Positions 1 through 11,542 of a DNA stretch of 64,000 nt are shown here, piece after piece. Under the pieces are notes generated by a model. The model did no database searches and was not told the origin of the DNA. It saw only the letters and a list, made by a program, of their open reading frames with translations. Each line of letters begins with the position of its first letter. Positions within the stretch are counted from its first letter, which is position 1. The stretch comes from Clonostachys chloroleuca (taxonomy: Eukaryota > Ascomycota > Sordariomycetes > Hypocreales > Bionectriaceae): the NCBI GenBank assembly GCA_037952775.1, contig JBANAY010000003.1, positions 12,028,001-12,092,000 of the forward strand, given 5' to 3'. The position numbers and the translations under genes were made by a program.

Positions 1-3000
1 ACGGATATCACTCCAATAATCTTAGTATTGTATCATTACCGCCTGCGACGGTCAACTCATATCGGCTTATTGACCACTAGAAGCTAGGCCATTGATCATC
101 GAGGGCCAATCGCAGGATTGGGACAGTTCCTTAGCTGGCCGGTGGGGCGTGGCAACTTTGAGACTAGTCTCGGAACTAACAGCGTGGGCAAATGAAGGTG
201 CCAAGATCTGAATCGGAATTATGTCCGCTCGCGACTTTGGACTTGCCGGAGGCAGACAGGACGAGGTCGCTACCTGTGCAGTAATTACAAATCCGCACCA
301 GAGAGCACTACTGATGAAAGGGTTGTGGCGGGATCGAAACAGGTCTAACTTGAAGCTCTTGGAACGCCGTGTCGTTACGTATGGTGGGTTGGAATCATGC
401 ATCCGTTCGTAACTGACGACCGTCCAGGTCTAGCCCGGTTGCATGCTTTTAGTCTGGGGTGAAGTATGGATTGTTTCGATTGTCTGTGTTGATGGATGTT
501 TGCTTCTGTCCATTCACAGGTCGCTGCCTGCCACCAACAAGAAGCGCAATTACATACGCCGAGCAGCTCGGAACTGCTCATTCAGGAATTCCGAGTGTCT
601 CGCAATGCGGTGATATGACTGCCAATGTCACCCCCTACCCCCTGTACGAGATAAAATACGGACAGGTACAGGCTGTACAGCGCTGTGACGGCGTAGCAGC
701 GCATGCGCGATCAATAAGCAAACACAGAGGTATCGTGCCTTTTTGGCACAGAGGGCCTCCACCAGGGTGCATGATCTCGCCAGCCATGTCTATGGTGTGG
801 TCTAGCTGTGTCCGCTCCATCCATCGCGGTTGCTGTGATTAAGTTTGTCTCCAGCCTCTGGCCCGCTGAAGAACCTTGTCACTCCTCCTGAGGGAACCCA
901 ACCCACACATCCACGAGGAGCCGGAGCCCTCGAGCGAGAGTATGACGCCGCATCGCACATCCACGATATCCACTCAACCGGCACTGACGTTGTGTGCCTG
1001 GCTACTCCGTACGTTGCTGGAGTCGGAGCGGGACCTCGACAAGAGCCTCAAAGTGGAGAGAAAGCAGAATTGCCGTGCCGTGTGTGTGTGTGCAATACAA
1101 AGACAAGTCTCCATCTAGGCCCCATGCCCTCCGCCATGGAGACATGAACCCACGGGAGAGGAAAGCATATGTTCGAACCCACGCCCGTAGGATATAATTC
1201 AATCCCTCCCCCTCCTCTTCGCCTTCCCGAGATATTTCCATAAACCTCTCCAATGTATGATTCGGGCTCACCTGCCTTGTCCGCCAGAGGGAAAATCAGC
1301 CCAGGCCTCGCGCTATTTGTCGGACAAATGCCGAACAAGGCCACGCAAGTCCATGTACCTTCTCGCCGACATGGACAGGCAGGACGGACATGATCAAACA
1401 ACGTCCAGCCCAACCCCAACCCCAACCCCCATCTTTCGCGTCGGATCCGTCTCCAGCACTCAGAATTGTACCTGGGCTTATTGTGGCCAATGAGCAGCCT
1501 CACGAGCGCACAGACAAACGTGATTCCAACCGAGTTAGCATCGTCGACGAGTCATTATTGCTCAATCCGGATGGTTCCTAGGATTCCAAACATGGAAACG
1601 CCAGCGTCATGTGCTTGTTGTCCAACACCTTCCTCTACGAGCACATGAGAGAGAGGCGTGAAATGAATGTCACTCGTCTCGCGCGGGATTTCGGAGCTGG
1701 TTTCACCCCAGCCCGGGACATACGTAGTACCTAATACCAAAGGTACACTAGGCACACGCGCCTCGAGACGAGTCTCTCCCTCCCTCCAAAGTCCAGCCAT
1801 CCCGTCCATATGGCCGCATTGATGTGATAGAGAAAAATGTATACATACCGTGGCGACCTGATTAGGTACCTACGGGCCGACGTGTTTGTTTGTGTTGTTG
1901 TTGTTGTGAGTCCCAGCCGCCAAGTCAATTGAGCCACCGCCATCTCCAGGGCACAGCGCAAGAATGATCGCCTCTGGCTCTGGCTCTGGGCAATGATTCA
2001 CTCTACTGCAAGTGGAGCATCGCACCGTTGATCTTCAATCTCATGGACCGTGTGCCTAGCTGGGTACGTAGCCACTTCTCTCGGTGCAGCTCTCTCCCAC
2101 TCTCCAGCTCGCCCATCCTGGACCGCGATGCTTCTTCCCACGGAGAACCTACGGAGTAATCCGTGTAGGGGACCAAGAGAATGTCATGGCTCAGTCCCAA
2201 GACGTCACCGCCAGGACCCTCGCTCGTTGATAAGACCGAGCGCGCAGGGATGTGAAGCTCTAGCGCAACCTTCTGCACCACCCATGCAGTGCTACCAGAT
2301 GGCGCCGGCGCCCCCTTCATTTGCGTCGCGCTAAGGCTAGCAATGTACAGCCACCCATGGCAAAGTCGGGCAGGTAGAGGGAAGTACCAGTAACGGACGA
2401 ACGGATTTACGGATGCCAGTTTTGAGGCCAGAGCAGCGACTGCGCGAGTCAACTCAACTTTTCAGCGGGTCAAAGCAAGAGGTTGGGGGTGATTTTTTTT
2501 TTTTTTTTGTACAGCCACGTGGGAGTGGCTCTCGACACAAGCCAAAGCGCCCTCTTGTTGGCTGGGCTCCCTGGAAGCGCCCTAACTGTATCAAGTGGTT
2601 GTCGCGTCTTCTGTAGGTGGTAATAACCGTGGTTGAGCATATCATGATGATTGGCATTGAGGATTATAGATCATTTCCTGATGTGATAAATTCTCTCATA
2701 CAAGCGCGCCCTTCTCGGCGAAATGGCCCCTTGGTTGCTGCTGCATCACGTAATCTCGTTGGGTCGTGTGAACCAGCCGGCCATCCAAGCTGGCCACACC
2801 ATACGTAGCACGTAGCATGTACATACGTATCAAGGGAAACCATTCGCTGGTGCGCGCTTTGTCAGGCAAGTGCATGCACCGCTATGTAGGGAACATGTGC
2901 CTATGTTTGCCTGTGTACATGTACCTTGACTGGGATGTGCAGCAAGCTGCTTTTCAATACCAGAGCAATGTGCCGCCTGTGTAGTCTCCGCTGCCCAGCG

Positions 3001-4280
3001 GTTCGCACGGCCAACTATTCTTAGGCTCCGATGCTCCATGATGTCTATTTGGTGGCAACCGTGGAGGTCTCGGCCGGCCACCTGCCAGAGCCCAGACCAA
3101 CAAGCAGGCAGATCTATATGGGTTGGTTATGCTCCTGCCTGTCAATAAGAGAGAAAGCCATCTGATGGAGCTTTAATGGAGTTACGATGGGACCATCACC
3201 ATCTGGTATCCGCCTCGGATCTCGGGTCGACCTTTCGGTTTGTGTATTAGCTGTACGGGTCCATCTTGTCTTGTGGTGTATTCAGGAGATATATGCTGTC
3301 CCCGGTGTCCACAACCCAAGAACTTTGTGGGGTGTTTGGACTTCAGATGGTCGAAATACGGGTATGGGAAGTGTTCTAGATGCTGTGGTCGAATCCTCCT
3401 ATATGTTTGGGCTCTCCAGTCGAATAGTTTGGAGTTCTTTATGGCTCTCCCATGCTGTCAGATGGTGATATGTTCCGCTTGTGAGCCTTGTTTACCTGTC
3501 TCAACACCTTTCGCGCCTTTGGTCGGCTTCGCACTGCTATACAACCCCATTATCACCGCAATAGCCAATATCGATCAGTTCACATGTAGATAGGGACGTA
3601 TCATTCGGACCCCAAAGTCCTGTTCTTGGTCATGAATTGTAATGACAGGACTGTCCTCCGCCTCCCAACTCTTGTGTTTGTACTCGATACATCGGATCTT
3701 GACCGGTTGGATGATGGATAACTCACGTCACTTTCCTGCCGGACCTTGAAGTGTCACATCGAAGCTGGTGTGTTACATCCTGCGTCCCAATGTGGTACTT
3801 CCCTGGTAAAGATTTTGCCGTACAGTGGCGTTGATTTGTTCTTGCCGCCCGACAGGTGATGAGACAGGTCCTGGAGTATCTTGCATGTATATGTCAGTCA
3901 CCAAAATCCATACACCGCCAATAATGCCGAATGGAAACCTGTCATTATACCACAATTGCAAATTGCACGGTCCTTATGCATTTCCCAACAAATCATTAAG
4001 CAGCCGAAGGAAACCTTCTCCCGGAACATTAGCCAATTGACGGCCACCTAGGAAACAAACACCAACTCTATGGATCAGAGAGCAGAGGTATAGGGTAGCG
4101 AGAGAGAAATCGTACACGTGACCTATAGTGAATCGGTTGGAGCTGGGGCGCTCAGAAATACTGCCATTTGATTGGATAGAAATTGATCTGGCAGTCATGC
4201 TTTTCATGGCAAATTGAGATTTCAGCATCGGCAGTCTTGAAGACTGAGATTGAGATCACAGGCCCACCATTTGAAATCCA
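1..4280. other. Gene-free left flank
   Basis: No reading frame in these 4.3 kb shows a recognisable domain, coding-like composition or a splice structure leading to one. The short ORFs here overlap in several frames on both strands, as expected by chance. The region holds a short (CCCAAC)n-like run near 1407-1430 and a run of 16 T at 2493-2508. It ends as the 5' flank of MRPL4. A lineage-specific non-coding RNA cannot be excluded. Confidence 0.5.
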
Positions 4281-5119
4281 ATGGCAACTCCTGTGGCTTT
4301 ACGAACCTCATATGGGCGGCTAACCCAGGTGAAGCCTCTTTCCGGTGGCCTGAGGATTGGCCAAACCGCCGCACGGGCAGCACCATTCTCGACAACAGCA
4401 CCACTGTGCAAGCGCAAGCGATCAACAACCAAGGACGGCAACAAGAAGCGGGGTGTCAGTACAATCTACAGATCAGGCCCGCGGGAGCCTCTGTCCATGT
4501 CAGGTATTCCACTACCAAAACCTCGCCAATTCGAGCCCAAGATCAAGGTCGATGCCAAGCATGGGCTGTGGGAGTTCTTCCCAGCGCCCGGCAAGCTTCT
4601 CTGGACGCCTGCAGAGACGGAAGAGCATGGCCGAGCGTGGACAGTCGAGGAGCTCAGAAAAAAATCATGGGAGGACCTGCACTCTCTGTGGTGGGTTTGC
4701 TGCAAAGAGAGGAATAGACTGGCAACATCGATGGTCGAGTTGGACAGAAGCAAGCTTGGGTTTGGCAACCGAGAACTCGAATTACGTGACCAAGCGGTAT
4801 GAAGACCACTACCCAAATAAGAAAAAAGTGCGCATCGGCTGATATAGCAGTTTAGGTCAAGAGTACGATGAAGGCGATCAGATTTGCGCTGACCGAACGG
4901 TTCTACACTTGGGAAGATGCGACGGCTGTCGCAAGAAGTGACCCGGAGATCAACCTCGAAGGCGGCGAAGGCGAAGCTTACAACCCAGAAGCTTATGAGG
5001 ACGATGTTGAGGAAGTCAAGGGCTGGGCGACGGAGGATGCAACCAAGTCTGCCGACGCACCGGAGGTGGAGGGGAACATTACCAAACCTGAGAGTCGACC
5101 TGCTCCCCAAGCCTCTTAG
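4281..5119 (+). CDS. MRPL4: Mitochondrial large-subunit ribosomal protein uL29m (MRPL4/L47 family)
   Basis: The CDS is join(4281..4796, 4856..5119), 259 aa. The intron at 4797-4855 starts GTATGA and ends TTTAG, and it restores the reading frame into [22 protein letters not shown], a segment typical of fungal MRPL4. The first ~40 residues are rich in Arg, Ser and Thr and lack acidic residues, with [11 protein letters not shown] near the end, which looks like a mitochondrial presequence. The family core follows: GLWEFFP...[19 protein letters not shown]...ERNRLAT, the bL29-like helical hairpin. Family members sit near the exit tunnel of the mitoribosome. The acidic, low-complexity C-terminus (about the last 60 aa) is as usual in fungal homologues. 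The two longer overlapping frames and the 214-aa antisense frame are shadows. Confidence 0.9.
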
Positions 5120-5809
5120 GACAATGCCATACCCGATGACTTGCTTAAACCCATGGCTTGAAGATGTCGCCTCGGAGAGAGTACATTAATGGCAAACTAT
5201 GCCGCTCGTGTTGCACGAGAAAGACTTCATCTAGGCCCCCCCACTGATCGAGGGCGTGTACATACACCTTGTAAGATAATCGATTATGCAGAGCAGATGA
5301 TTGTATAGATAATCGGGATATGAACGGAGAGGAAAATAGATATTTCCATGCACTATGGTCTCCCTTAGCAGAGCCATAGACAGCGATGGGTTGCTGCTAC
5401 GCCTCGGGACTGTTTGCACCTTGTGCCCCTTGAAACCATCCCAATGCTTCAAGTACCCGCGACCTGCCATATTGTCTTTTACCCTCCAGGAGGCGACCGT
5501 TTGAAACTCAACCGTGACCGCTGCATGAAATACAATAACCTCCTAAAAGCCAAAGCCTGGTCGCCCGGGCTTGCCTGCTCTTCCTCACCGATCATTGTAG
5601 GGTACTAGCCTCCACACCCCCCAACCAAAAACTGGCAGCGCTCAACCCCGCCTTCGACCCAATCCCAACCACGTCTACTGATAGTTCACTGAACCCTGCT
5701 ACTCATTCTAGCTCCTGCATAGCTGTCATCGACTCCCCCTCTCGAGTTCCTGTTCGACCCTGCCCCCTTGATCTTTGATACCTATACCTATCGAAAGCGG
5801 GCATTCATC
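5120..5809. other. Intergenic: MRPL4 3' flank and GDI1 promoter
   Basis: The stretch holds 690 bp between two genes on the same strand. The half near GDI1 is C/T-rich, as is common in fungal promoters and 5' leaders. No further gene or repeat was seen. Confidence 0.5.
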
Positions 5810-7743
5810 ATGGAGGAAATCGCAAAGAAGTACGATGTCATTGTGCTCGGCACTGGTAAGCTCAGCCGCCTGGAAGTATCCACACCCGCGGGGCAGCTTT
5901 GGGGTGTCAGGATCGGTGTGACAACTGGACTTTGCTAATTCGCCGTCCCTAGGCTTGACCGAGTGTATTCTGTCAGGGTGAGAAAGCTGAAGAACCAGAG
6001 TTTATCGTCCGTGCCGTCAACTAACTTCTCTTGCGCCTCCCAGTGTCCTGAGTGTTAAGGGCAAGAAGGTCCTGCACATTGACCGCAACGACCACTACGG
6101 AGGGTTCGTATCTACTACCTGCAAGACCACTTCTGACGCATTGAGCTTTGCTAATTGATCTTTCCTAACAGTGAGGCTGCTTCCGTGAACCTCGAAACGG
6201 TAATACACCCCGACCCGATTCACAATAATTCGATCCCTCCCCTCTTCTCGCCCGACCCCTGAGTAAACGGACTCTGACAGTGGTGATGATAGCTCTTCAA
6301 GAAATATGGCAACTTCAGCAAAGGCGAGGAGCCATGGAAGAAGTACGGGCGACTGAACGACTGGAACATCGACCTTGTTCCCAAGTTCCTCATGTCTTCA
6401 GGCGAGCTTACCAACATTCTGGTGTCCACCGATGTTACCCGTTATCTCGAATTCAAGCAGGTTGCTGGTAGCTACGTCCAGCAGGGTGCCAGCAACAAGG
6501 CCACCGTTGCCAAGGTCCCCTCGGATGCCGGCGAGGCTCTCAAGTCCCCTCTTATGGGTATCTTCGAGAAGCGCCGCATGAAGTCTTTCATCGAGTGGGT
6601 TGGAAACTTCAACATCAACGACCCCGCCACTCACAAGGGTAAGTGATCTGCGGGGTTACATATTGGAGTGTTTTCAGGAAAACGGGCTGCAGTTGAGGTG
6701 TCTGTATTGACGAATCTTTGTAGGACTGGATATCCACAACTGCACCATGAAGGATGTGTACGACAAGTTCGGCCTCGAGACTAGTACCAAGGACTTCATT
6801 GGCCACGCCATGGCTCTGTACCTCTCCGACGACTACATCACCGCTAAGGGCAAGGCACCCGAGGCGATTGAGAGAATCCGCCTGTACGGAAACTCCGTGG
6901 CTCGCTACGGCAAGTCCCCTTACATCTACCCTCTCTACGGCTTGGGAGAACTGCCTCAGGGATTCGCCCGTCTGTCTGCTATCTACGGAGGCACTTACAT
7001 GCTCAACACCAACGTTGATGAGGTTATCTACGAGGGCGGCAAGGCGGCTGGTATCAAGGCTACCATGACTGGAGTTGAGGAGTTCAAGTTCGAGACGAGC
7101 GCTGACCTGATCCTGGCCGACCCCTCCTACTTTCCCGACAAGGCCAAGATCGTTGGGCACGTCCTTCGTGCCATCTGCATCCTCAAGCACCCTCTGGCCG
7201 GAACCAACGACAGTGATTCTGCCCAGCTCATTATTCCCCAATCTCAGGTTGGCCGAAAGAATGGTAGCGAGAGCATCCCCCTTTACTTTGCCCACTTGGG
7301 TTCTTGCTGACAAGATCTATCTAGACATCTACATTGCTACTGTCTCTTCCGCTCACAACGTCTGCCCCAAGGGCTACTGGATTGCCATTGTGTCGACCAT
7401 TGCTGAGACATCTGCCAACCACCACCTTGAGCTCCAGCCCGGTCTTGACCGCTTGGGCGCAATTGAGGAACAGTTCTTGGTATGAAGCCCTTCCACTGCA
7501 CCCCGAAATGATCTTTGGAATATTATTTATCTGACTGAAACTACTTAGGGCGCACCCATCCCCATCTACTCACCTCTCGGATCAGGCAAGGACGACAACA
7601 TCTTCCTCTCAAAGAGCTACGATGCCACCAGCCACTTTGAGACCACAACGGACGATGTCAAGGATATCTTCCAGCGCGCCACTGGCGAAGAGCTCAAGGT
7701 TGAGGGCCTGAGAGAGGGTATCAACGTGGCGGCCGAGGAGTAA
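5810..7743 (+). CDS. GDI1: Rab GDP-dissociation inhibitor
   Basis: The CDS is join(5810..5855, 5953..5977, 6044..6103, 6172..6199, 6293..6638, 6724..7263, 7325..7479, 7549..7743), 464 aa, the normal length for the family. Rab GDI extracts prenylated GDP-bound Rab GTPases from membranes and recycles them in vesicle traffic. The N-terminus MEEIAKKYDVIVLGTGLTE carries the dinucleotide-binding-like GxG motif. HIDRNDHYGG, SIYP-like YIYPLYGLGELPQGFARLSA and YGGTYMLN are hallmark GDI/REP segments. Seven introns of 61-97 nt break the gene; exons 2 and 4 are only 25 and 28 nt. Six of the seven introns lie between tiny 5' exons or in conserved positions, and all use GT-AG. The gene is convergent with NOG1. 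Confidence 0.96.
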
Positions 7744-8269
7744 GAAAGCTGTTTCTGATGATTAAATGAGGAGATGAAGGTCCAACAAAGACCGTACGTT
7801 GAGCTGTGCTTTGACATTCCTGGTATCATTTAAACAGGCATATATTCCTCCAACAGCTCCAGAGATGCTTTGCTGCTTCTTTCTGGGGTGGACCTCGGGG
7901 TAGTTGTTTTTTTTTCACATTTGTAGTCGAGACCCGCAGAAACATGATACTCTCTTTACAATTCTGTACGTACATGGTGTGTAATGTCTGAACATACGGC
8001 ATATATAATGACGAGGATTTGTTTGTTTGTCATAATAATCATCAAGAATCTTTATTGGAAAAAAGGGAATTTTTATGGCATGTGAAAAACTTGCCCTCCT
8101 ACAAACAAACTGTATGTATCCCATAGCAAGCAAATATATAATCCCCGAGTGCCTGTACGCCAGATTTTGTCCCGATGCCGCGCATTTTTTTCTTCGATTA
8201 GGAACCTAACAACAAGAAACGACGGAAGAAAATTCCAAGAGATATCGGCAATGTAAAGGCCTCTGTTCT
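7744..8269. other. Convergent intergenic region, GDI1/NOG1 3' ends
   Basis: The 526 bp between two convergent genes are AT-rich, with T- and A-runs suited to 3' untranslated regions and polyadenylation. No gene was seen. Confidence 0.5.
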
Positions 8270-10396
8270 CTACCTCCGTTGAGTCTTGCCCATACCACGC
8301 TTGCCAGCAACCTGTGATGCTCTGTTAGTATATGGCTGATTTGGGGAGACGTCTTGGGAAAACTTACCAAATGCTTCGTCAGAGATGCGGTTGTGTGCCT
8401 GTCGCCCTCACCCTGGCGAGCCATTCTGTTCATCTTCTTCTGGTGCAATTTGGCGAGACGATCGACCTTGGACCTGGTGGCCTCATCCTGGACACCGTCC
8501 TCTCTGCGGTTGGTGGTGGGTGCTCGGCTCTTGGAGCGGAGGCGATCCCGAGGGGTGCTGTCGACGTCCATGGCGTCAGCGTCCTCGGTGCCAGCGCGGC
8601 TTCGAGTCATTGAGCGGCCACGGGGGCGGGACTTGGATCGAGCCCTCTCCATGATATCTGTGGTATCCACACCGCGGCGGTCGAGGGCGTCGTCAAGCTC
8701 TGACAGCTTCTTCTTCTGCAGCTTGCGGGGGATAATGGCCTGGTTCTTGAGCTTGGTCTTCCTCATCTTGGCTTCGTTTCTGGTGAGGGCAATTTGCTCC
8801 TCGATCTGCTCAGCCTTGGCGAGGATCTCGGCAGCTTCCTCATCATCGATATCCTCATCGGATTCGTAGAAGCCTTCTTGCTCGAGCCTCTCCTCTTCCT
8901 CTTCCAGGGCAGCCAGCTTGGCCTCGATATCGGGATCAATGAAATCATACACATTCTTGCCATCAAAGATTTCGGGGATGGCATCGTACTTCCAATCTGG
9001 GTTCTCCAGTATCCAGTCGGCGCGCATATCGACGTTGTGAACACCAGCACCGCCGTTCTCCTCTTCCACATCCTTGGCGAGCTTGCGTCGCTCAGGATCG
9101 TTCTTGTCATACTTCTTTCTGTTCTTGGCAGCCTCAGGAATGAACGACTCCAGAGTTTGGCCTCCCATGGGTGTGGCAACGTGGATACGAGACATGACAT
9201 CGGCGAGACGTCCACCGATCTCGCCACTGTTGTTCGTACCGGCTTTGAGTTTCTGGTTGACACGCTCCGCAATGAGACGTTCGCAGGCTGCGTTCTTGAC
9301 TTCCTGGACACCTTCCTGGGTGTTGCAAGAGAGCTGGAGCATTTCGACCTCGTTGGACTTCAGCAGGCCCTGGAGTTCTTCTTGGGTCTCAGCATCCAGA
9401 TCCTCTGGCTTGGTCACGTCGATTTTGTTGACGACAATGAAAACGAGCTTGTTGGAAAAGAGTGGCTTGATGCTTCGGAACAACTGAATCTGATCCTTGA
9501 CAGAGTAGCCGCACTGCTCAGAGAGATCCATAAAGTACATAATGGCAGATCTTAAATGTGCAATGGCAGTGATACTATATGAGGTTAGTTATTACCCGTA
9601 ATCTCTATGGACAGTCGATGAACCTACCTCTGCATCTCGATGGTGTTCATCTCCTCTAGAGGGTGGTCCAGAATACCAGGGGTATCAATCGCCTGGAATC
9701 GTAGATACTTGTAGTCGAAGTGACCAACGAACAGACTCTTGGTTGTGAAAGCATAGGGCTGGACATCGACATCGGCCCGAGTGATGCTGCGGAGGAAACT
9801 GGATTTTCCGACATTGGGATAACCGCAGATCAGAAGAGTACGAGTGTTGGGGTCGATCGATGGGAGACGGCCCAAATGCTGTCGGACCTGATCAAGATAC
9901 AGGAGGGGGTCCTTAAGGCGCTTGATAAGGGTAGCCATGCGACCCAGAGCAGCCTTTTTCAATTGCTTGCACTGGAATAGCGACTGGGCATATTTGAGAA
10001 GTCGCACGTAATCGCGGGAGATCGTCTCAATGAGATGCTTGGCGGTCGACAGCTGACCAAGGGCAATCTTGAAGTGGTCGGCATCGTAGAGCGTGTTGAG
10101 GAGATCCTTGTGGAAGGGATGGATGTCCTGGAGGCGAGGGAAACTGTCCAAAATGGCGCCGAATTTCTCGGAAAAAGTCTCCTGAGTGAACTTGACCTTT
10201 CTCGTATAGAAGGCTGCCCATGGATTAGTGATTGGAGGAGTTGCAAGAGGGTTGTGGAATACTCACCTCGGATTCTGCTAATCTTGAAACCCGCACGAAT
10301 TTGCGTAGGGAGTTTGCGCTGAGTCCGGCTCAGCACAATGTCGAGAAACTCCTGCTGAGTAGGCACCGGAGGGATGTCCTTCCAAGTAGTCTTCAT
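8270..10396 (-). CDS. NOG1: Nucleolar GTP-binding protein NOG1 (60S ribosome biogenesis)
   Basis: The CDS is complement(join(8270..8311, 8368..9574, 9628..10213, 10267..10396)), 654 aa; yeast Nog1 has about 647. Nog1 is an essential GTPase of nucleolar and nuclear pre-60S particles. The N-terminal domain [20 protein letters not shown] leads to GTPase motifs G1 GYPNVGKS (about residue 172), G3 DTPG (about 217) and G4 NKID (about 286). A basic, coiled-coil-like C-terminus follows, with [17 protein letters not shown]. The last exon is only 42 nt and encodes [13 protein letters not shown], a conserved tail; reading through its intron gives an unrelated tail and was rejected. The gene is divergent from URA5 with 441 bp between start codons. 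A 253-aa antisense ORF is a shadow. Confidence 0.96.
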
Positions 10397-10837
10397 GATG
10401 GGCGAAAATCTGGCAGGTTTGATCCCGGAGACAACGGCGTAATATCAAAAACTCTGGAGGATTGCAGAGTCCTACAACAGATGCGGGCAGCGACTGGAAG
10501 GCGGTCAATTTTTTTTTTGTCAAAGGGTGGGCGGGTCATCGAACGGGTCTTATCGATAAGATAAAATTCTTGAAGGTTTCTGGCGGATGTACTTGCCGGC
10601 AGAACTTCGCGGGCAGGTACTTACATACGGATCGCCCCGCGAGACCCCGCCAATGGACCCTTCTGAGATGCATTCTTTGCTCGCAAAGATGTCAATTTTC
10701 CTGCTTTCATATAAATCGTTTACAAAGGCCGAAAGAAAAATCTTCTCGTAAACCAAAGTTGGAGGTTAACAATCCAGAGCCTCGACTAACCATATTCTGA
10801 AAAACTGCCCTAATTACTACTTCCTACACCATCCACA
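10397..10837. promoter_or_regulatory. Divergent NOG1/URA5 promoter with GATA palindrome
   Basis: The 441-bp shared promoter holds a perfect 14-bp palindrome, TCTTATCGATAAGA, at 10548-10561. It contains CGATAAGA 158 bp upstream of the NOG1 start and 277 bp upstream of the URA5 start. The palindrome also fits two opposed GATA-factor cores. A T-run lies at about 10509-10518. The same octamer occurs upstream of RRP8, the RAD5-like gene, the second GCP gene and BMS1. Function is inferred from the sequence only. Confidence 0.5.
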
Positions 10838-11542
10838 ATGGGTGCTCAACTCCCGGCTTACAAGCAAAAATTCCTCGAGGCATCTATCTCTGGAGGTGTC
10901 CTCAAATTTGGAAGTTTCGAGCTCAAATCGAAGCGCATTTCACCTTACTTCTTTAATGCTGGCCTCTTTCATACGGCACGTCTTGCAGCGGCAATTTCTG
11001 ATGCCTTTGCTCACACCATCATTGAGGCTCAAAAGCAAAACGGACTGGAATTCGATATTGTCTTTGGACCCGCATACAAGGGAATCCCTCTAAGCTCGTC
11101 AGTTACTGTGAAGCTGGGAGAGCTGGAGCCCAAGAACTTGGATTCCATCTCTTACTCCTTCGACCGCAAGGAGGCCAAAGACCATGGAGAGGGAGGCAAC
11201 ATTGTCGGTGCTCCGTTGAAGGGCAAGAAAGTACTTATCATCGACGATGTGATCACTGCCGGCACGGCGAAGAGAGAGGCAATTGAGAAGATCAGGAAAG
11301 AGGGCGGAATCGTGGCTGGTATCGTGGTCGCCGTGGACCGAATGGAAAAGCTCCCAGCTGCCGATGGGGACGAATCAAAGCCTGGCCCAAGCGCAATTGG
11401 CGAACTCAGGAAGGAGTACAACATTCCTATCTTCGCTATCCTAACCTTGGATGACATCGTTGAGGGCATGAAGACCTTTGCGTCGGAAGAGGACATTAAG
11501 CGCACTGAAGCTTATCGTGCCAAGTACAAGGCCACCGAGTAG
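10838..11542 (+). CDS. URA5: Orotate phosphoribosyltransferase
   Basis: This is a single-exon gene of 234 aa, the usual size for fungal OPRTase. The enzyme converts orotate and PRPP to orotidine 5'-monophosphate in de novo pyrimidine synthesis, in the cytosol. The start [27 protein letters not shown] (described here in parts: [10 protein letters not shown] then [15 protein letters not shown]) matches the family's N-terminus. [10 protein letters not shown] (about residues 76-85) is the loop near the active site. [13 protein letters not shown] (about 131-143) is the PRPP-binding signature. In many fungi loss of this gene gives uracil auxotrophy and 5-FOA resistance. It is divergent from NOG1. 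Confidence 0.97.
   Translation: MGAQLPAYKQKFLEASISGGVLKFGSFELKSKRISPYFFNAGLFHTARLAAAISDAFAHTIIEAQKQNGLEFDIVFGPAYKGIPLSSSVTVKLGELEPKNLDSISYSFDRKEAKDHGEGGNIVGAPLKGKKVLIIDDVITAGTAKREAIEKIRKEGGIVAGIVVAVDRMEKLPAADGDESKPGPSAIGELRKEYNIPIFAILTLDDIVEGMKTFASEEDIKRTEAYRAKYKATE

Noticed and set aside
1170..1186. GTTCGAACCC as a tRNA B-box
   Set aside because: Matches only nine of eleven positions and no A-box or cloverleaf could be drawn around it on either strand.
1048..1503. 151-aa open frame on the minus strand
   Set aside because: Several frames are open together and none looks coding.
3387..3400. GGTCGAATCC as a tRNA B-box
   Set aside because: No matching T-stem or A-box upstream.
4466..5110. 214-aa open frame on the minus strand
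   Set aside because: It is antisense to MRPL4 and crosses its intron.
6615..7313. 232-aa open frame on the minus strand
   Set aside because: It is antisense to the GDI1 exons and shows no family signal.
8794..9555. 253-aa open frame on the plus strand
   Set aside because: It is antisense to NOG1 and has no domain; the NOG1 GTPase motifs are unambiguous.
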